This document shows positions 14,952 to 17,059 of a stretch of DNA of 17,059 nt, in pieces. Positions within the stretch are counted from its first letter, which is position 1. Each line of letters starts with the position of its first letter. Source of the DNA: JAVBUZ01 sp031554725. GTDB taxonomy: Bacteria; Bacillota; Clostridia; Lachnospirales; Lachnospiraceae. The notes beneath the pieces are model-generated. The model saw only the letters and a program-made list of their open reading frames with translations, did not search any database and was not told the origin of the DNA. Location: contig JAVBUZ010000111.1 in NCBI GenBank assembly GCA_031554725.1, forward strand, positions 1 through 17,059, given 5' to 3'. Made by a program: the position numbers and the translations under genes.

Positions 14952-15734
14952 CTAATCCTCCCATTTCTTCCAAGGAGCCTTACCATTATTGAGCAATTTC
15001 TCAAGCATTTCTTTTTCTCGCATATTATCCATACACTGCCAGAATCCTATATGCATATATGACATAAGCTGTCTTTCATTTGCTAATCTTTCAAGTGGTT
15101 CTTTTTCGAATATAGTTTTATCACCCTCAATATAATCAAATATTTCAGAATTCAGTACCATATAACCAGCGTTGATTGGTGAACCATCAGAAATACTCTT
15201 CTCACGGAAGGACTTAACCGCATTATCACCGCCAATATTCAAAACACCTTTTGATTGGTCCTGAAGGACAGCAGTCAATGTTGCTATTTTTCCATGTTCC
15301 TTATGAAACTTAAGTAGCATATTAATATCTACATCACAAACACCATCGCCATAGGTCATGAAAAAGGTTTCTTTGCCCACATACTTTTGGACTCTTTTAA
15401 TTCGTCCACCCGTCATAGTGTTCAATGCAGTATCAACAATCGTAACTTTCCACGGTTCACAGCGACTTTGATGAATTGTCATTTCATCTTTTCCATCATT
15501 ATAATCAAAAGTAACATCGGAATTTGTTAAGAAGTAATCAGCAAACCATTTTTTGATATATTCTTGCTTATATCCTGCGCAAATAATAAACTCTGTATGA
15601 CCATAGAACGCATACTCTTTCATAATATGCCATAAAATAGGTTGTCCTCCTATCTCAATCATTGGCTTAGGTTTAAACTGTGACTCTTCGGAGATTCTCG
15701 TACCATGACCTCCTGCTAATAATACAACTTTCAT
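14952..15734 (-). CDS. rfbF: Glucose-1-phosphate cytidylyltransferase (RfbF/DdhA)
   Basis: Makes CDP-glucose from CTP and glucose 1-phosphate, the first step of the CDP-deoxyhexose branch. The 260 residues match the family (about 257). Seen: LLAGGHGTRISEES at 5-18, FKPKPMIEIGGQPILWHIMK at 20-39, the family-specific FADYFLTNSDVTFDY at 64-78, TMTGGRIKRV at 106-115, FMTYGDGVCDVD at 125-136 with the metal-binding aspartates, and FWQCMDNMREK near the end. The ATG follows a GGAGAG site and starts four bases after the stop of the glycosyltransferase gene, so these genes form one transcript. Intact. Confidence 0.96.
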   Translation of the reverse strand: MKVVLLAGGHGTRISEESQFKPKPMIEIGGQPILWHIMKEYAFYGHTEFIICAGYKQEYIKKWFADYFLTNSDVTFDYNDGKDEMTIHQSRCEPWKVTIVDTALNTMTGGRIKRVQKYVGKETFFMTYGDGVCDVDINMLLKFHKEHGKIATLTAVLQDQSKGVLNIGGDNAVKSFREKSISDGSPINAGYMVLNSEIFDYIEGDKTIFEKEPLERLANERQLMSYMHIGFWQCMDNMREKEMLEKLLNNGKAPWKKWED

Positions 15735-15738
15735 ATTC

Positions 15739-16704
15739 TCACGCTCTCCTATTTTTTAAATACATTTTTAAACATCCTAACAGAAACAAAGGTATTAGAT
15801 CGAAGTGTCGATAAGCTATCAACTGACTTAATCCCTCCCCAAATACAAATTTTTTTCCATAAACGCCACTATAACCATAATGATTTTGTAAATATTCATC
15901 ATTACTAAATCTATAAAAGTTAATAGTTATATCAGTAACTAATCTTTTTTTCTGTTTCAACAAAACATTGAATTTATGAAAATACTTACTACCATAAATA
16001 TATTCAATATATCTTTCGTACTGAAGTATTCTTTCTTTAGGTGCAAACCAAACATCTTGAGCAGAATTAGCAGTAGCCACTTTTGATTTTACCATATTGA
16101 TGTATTTTCGTTCAGCAATATTCCAAATATCGCCACAGTATATACCAATGGGACTATTTTGTGCAATCTCCGCTAAAATAAAGTCAAAAGGAAACAACCC
16201 AACTCTAGATTGATCACATATATTTGTTTCATTTATATCATTTAATAATTCACGTTTAAGAAAAATACCCGTAGGGTGTAATCCCGAAAAAATATACTTC
16301 ATTTTTTCATTTACTGTATTTAGTAATTGATTGATTTCTTTTTCTCTAACACATATCCCTCCACTAACATCTTGCTCATCTAGCCAAAAAATAAAGTCAT
16401 CTATTCTTTCTGGACTAATCAGATCTCTGTCATTGACATAAAATACATATTCTGAATCAGATAATAAAAACGAATGAAACCAATTGTATAAGGGGCCTTT
16501 ATTATAGTCATTTGATGCAACAACTAACCGCTCATCTGATTTAGCGATCTCATTTAATTTTGATATAGTATTATCTGATGAGCAGTTATCTAAAACTACA
16601 ACATTAAAGCGCTTATTGGGGTTTGATAATATTGTCTTAACGAGCTTACAAACTCTATCAGATCTATTGTATGTTCCTATACAAAAACTTAATTTATATT
16701 TCAT
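15739..16704 (-). CDS. Family 2 (GT-A) glycosyltransferase
   Basis: A 321-residue glycosyltransferase with a GT-A fold. The N-terminus reads LSFCIGTYNRSDRV (5-18), then VVVLDNCSSDNT (35-46), where the DNxSxDxT motif binds the nucleotide, NKGPLYNW near 68-75, and YVFYVNDRD at 86-94, whose NDRD replaces the common DxD metal site. The C-terminal part holds FHKFNVLLKQKKR and a final hydrophobic segment (LIAYRHFDLIPLFLLGCLKMYL) that may sit against the membrane. It would transfer one sugar onto the lipid-linked repeat unit of the surface polysaccharide. Neither donor nor acceptor can be read from sequence; the adjacent CDP-sugar genes make that sugar a fair guess. The start ATG has AAAGGA only four bases away, a short spacing. 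Confidence 0.85.
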   Translation of the reverse strand: MKYKLSFCIGTYNRSDRVCKLVKTILSNPNKRFNVVVLDNCSSDNTISKLNEIAKSDERLVVASNDYNKGPLYNWFHSFLLSDSEYVFYVNDRDLISPERIDDFIFWLDEQDVSGGICVREKEINQLLNTVNEKMKYIFSGLHPTGIFLKRELLNDINETNICDQSRVGLFPFDFILAEIAQNSPIGIYCGDIWNIAERKYINMVKSKVATANSAQDVWFAPKERILQYERYIEYIYGSKYFHKFNVLLKQKKRLVTDITINFYRFSNDEYLQNHYGYSGVYGKKFVFGEGLSQLIAYRHFDLIPLFLLGCLKMYLKNRRA

Positions 16705-16719
16705 TAAATCCTTTATATG

Positions 16720-16741
16720 ATGTATTTGTAGTTAAATACAT
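16720..16741. repeat. Small hairpin between flippase and glycosyltransferase genes
   Basis: ATGTATTT (16720-16727) and AAATACAT (16734-16741) pair perfectly across a 6-base loop, 16 bases before the glycosyltransferase start. Without a T-run it is unlikely to be a full terminator. It might affect mRNA processing or be a chance AT-rich dyad. Confidence 0.3.
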
Positions 16742-16786
16742 ACATTCCTTTCTTTAACTTTGATTATATTACAAAGTAGTTGTGCT

Positions 16787-17059
16787 TTATGTTTTATTTT
16801 GTTTCTTTTTCAGCTTTTGTTTAATCTTATTGATTGTATGAACAAAAACAGTACTTAGATTATCTTTTGATATAAAATTCCAAGCAACTACTAACAGACA
16901 ATACAGTATACCGCCACAGACTACTTCAATTATTAATTTAAAAACATCTGAAGTTTTTATCAATAAACTTAGCAAATTTAACACAAACATCATAATCAGT
17001 CCAAAAAGAAAATAGGGAGAGTACTTAACAAAATACCAAAAAATATTTTTCTTTTTGAT
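16787..17059 (-). CDS. C-terminal end of a membrane protein, probably a Wzx-type polysaccharide flippase (partial)
   Basis: The frame is open from the stop at 16787 to the window edge, so this is the last 90 codons of a gene beginning to the right. It reads IKKNIFWYFVKYSPYFLFGL, then two hydrophobic spans (about SPYFLFGLIMMFVLNLLSLL and LIIEVVCGGILYCLLVVAWNF), then a short segment and a very basic tail KIKQKLKKKQNKT. Paired final membrane helices with a lysine-rich cytoplasmic tail, upstream of a glycosyltransferase and sugar-nucleotide genes, fit a Wzx or MATE-like oligosaccharide flippase. A polymerase or membrane acyltransferase cannot be excluded from this fragment. The internal ATG at 16993 is not the true start. 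Confidence 0.6.
   Translation of the reverse strand: MKKKNIFWYFVKYSPYFLFGLIMMFVLNLLSLLIKTSDVFKLIIEVVCGGILYCLLVVAWNFISKDNLSTVFVHTINKIKQKLKKKQNKT

Overview
The window looks like part of the chromosome of a low-GC Gram-positive anaerobe, most likely a Lachnospiraceae-type clostridium. Support: AT-rich DNA, AGGAGG-like ribosome binding sites before most starts, and several proteins (an Rpn-family PD-(D/E)XK nuclease with an ExQ active site, a MerR-methyltransferase fusion, an IS200 TnpA remnant) whose wording is typical of that family. No rRNA, tRNA or CRISPR array was seen, so the taxon is inferred from protein style only.

Layout. (1) 1-2046 is poor in ordinary genes: about 450 bases of AT-rich DNA with nothing recognisable, a dead IS200/IS605-type transposon remnant (about 483-865), and a minus-strand gene for a coiled-coil protein made largely of 23 tandem heptads encoded by a 21-bp DNA repeat. 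(2) 2095-3276 encodes a MerR-type regulator fused to a SAM methyltransferase; its stop codon lies inside a perfect 27-bp inverted repeat. (3) 3492-6968 is a complete dTDP-L-rhamnose operon in the order rfbA-rfbB-rfbD-rfbC, preceded by a promoter whose long spacer carries a near-perfect dyad and closed by a strong hairpin. (4) 7025-8674 (minus strand) holds two accessory genes: the Rpn-like nuclease and an orphan contractile-tail tube protein. (5) 8843-17059 (minus strand) is a surface-polysaccharide cluster read from the right edge leftward: end of a probable Wzx flippase, a family 2 glycosyltransferase, rfbF and rfbG (CDP-glucose branch), an RmlC-like 3,5-epimerase, a short-chain reductase/epimerase, a damaged gmd, fcl and manC (GDP-mannose/GDP-fucose branch).

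How it fits together. Three nucleotide-sugar routes converge here: dTDP-L-rhamnose (complete), a CDP-linked 6-deoxyhexose (rfbF, rfbG, 3,5-epimerase, reductase, without the E1/E3 genes for 3-deoxygenation), and GDP-L-fucose (manC, fcl, and a gmd that has lost its NADP-binding N-terminus). The glycosyltransferase and flippase would assemble and export a capsule or cell-wall polysaccharide repeat unit. The cluster continues past the right edge; its promoter, initiating transferase and polymerase are not in view.

Most worth a second look: the orphan injection-system-type tube protein between two sugar operons; the MerR-like promoter architecture in front of rfbA next to a MerR-methyltransferase gene; the CDP-sugar module without E1/E3; the truncated gmd; and the 21-bp repeat gene.
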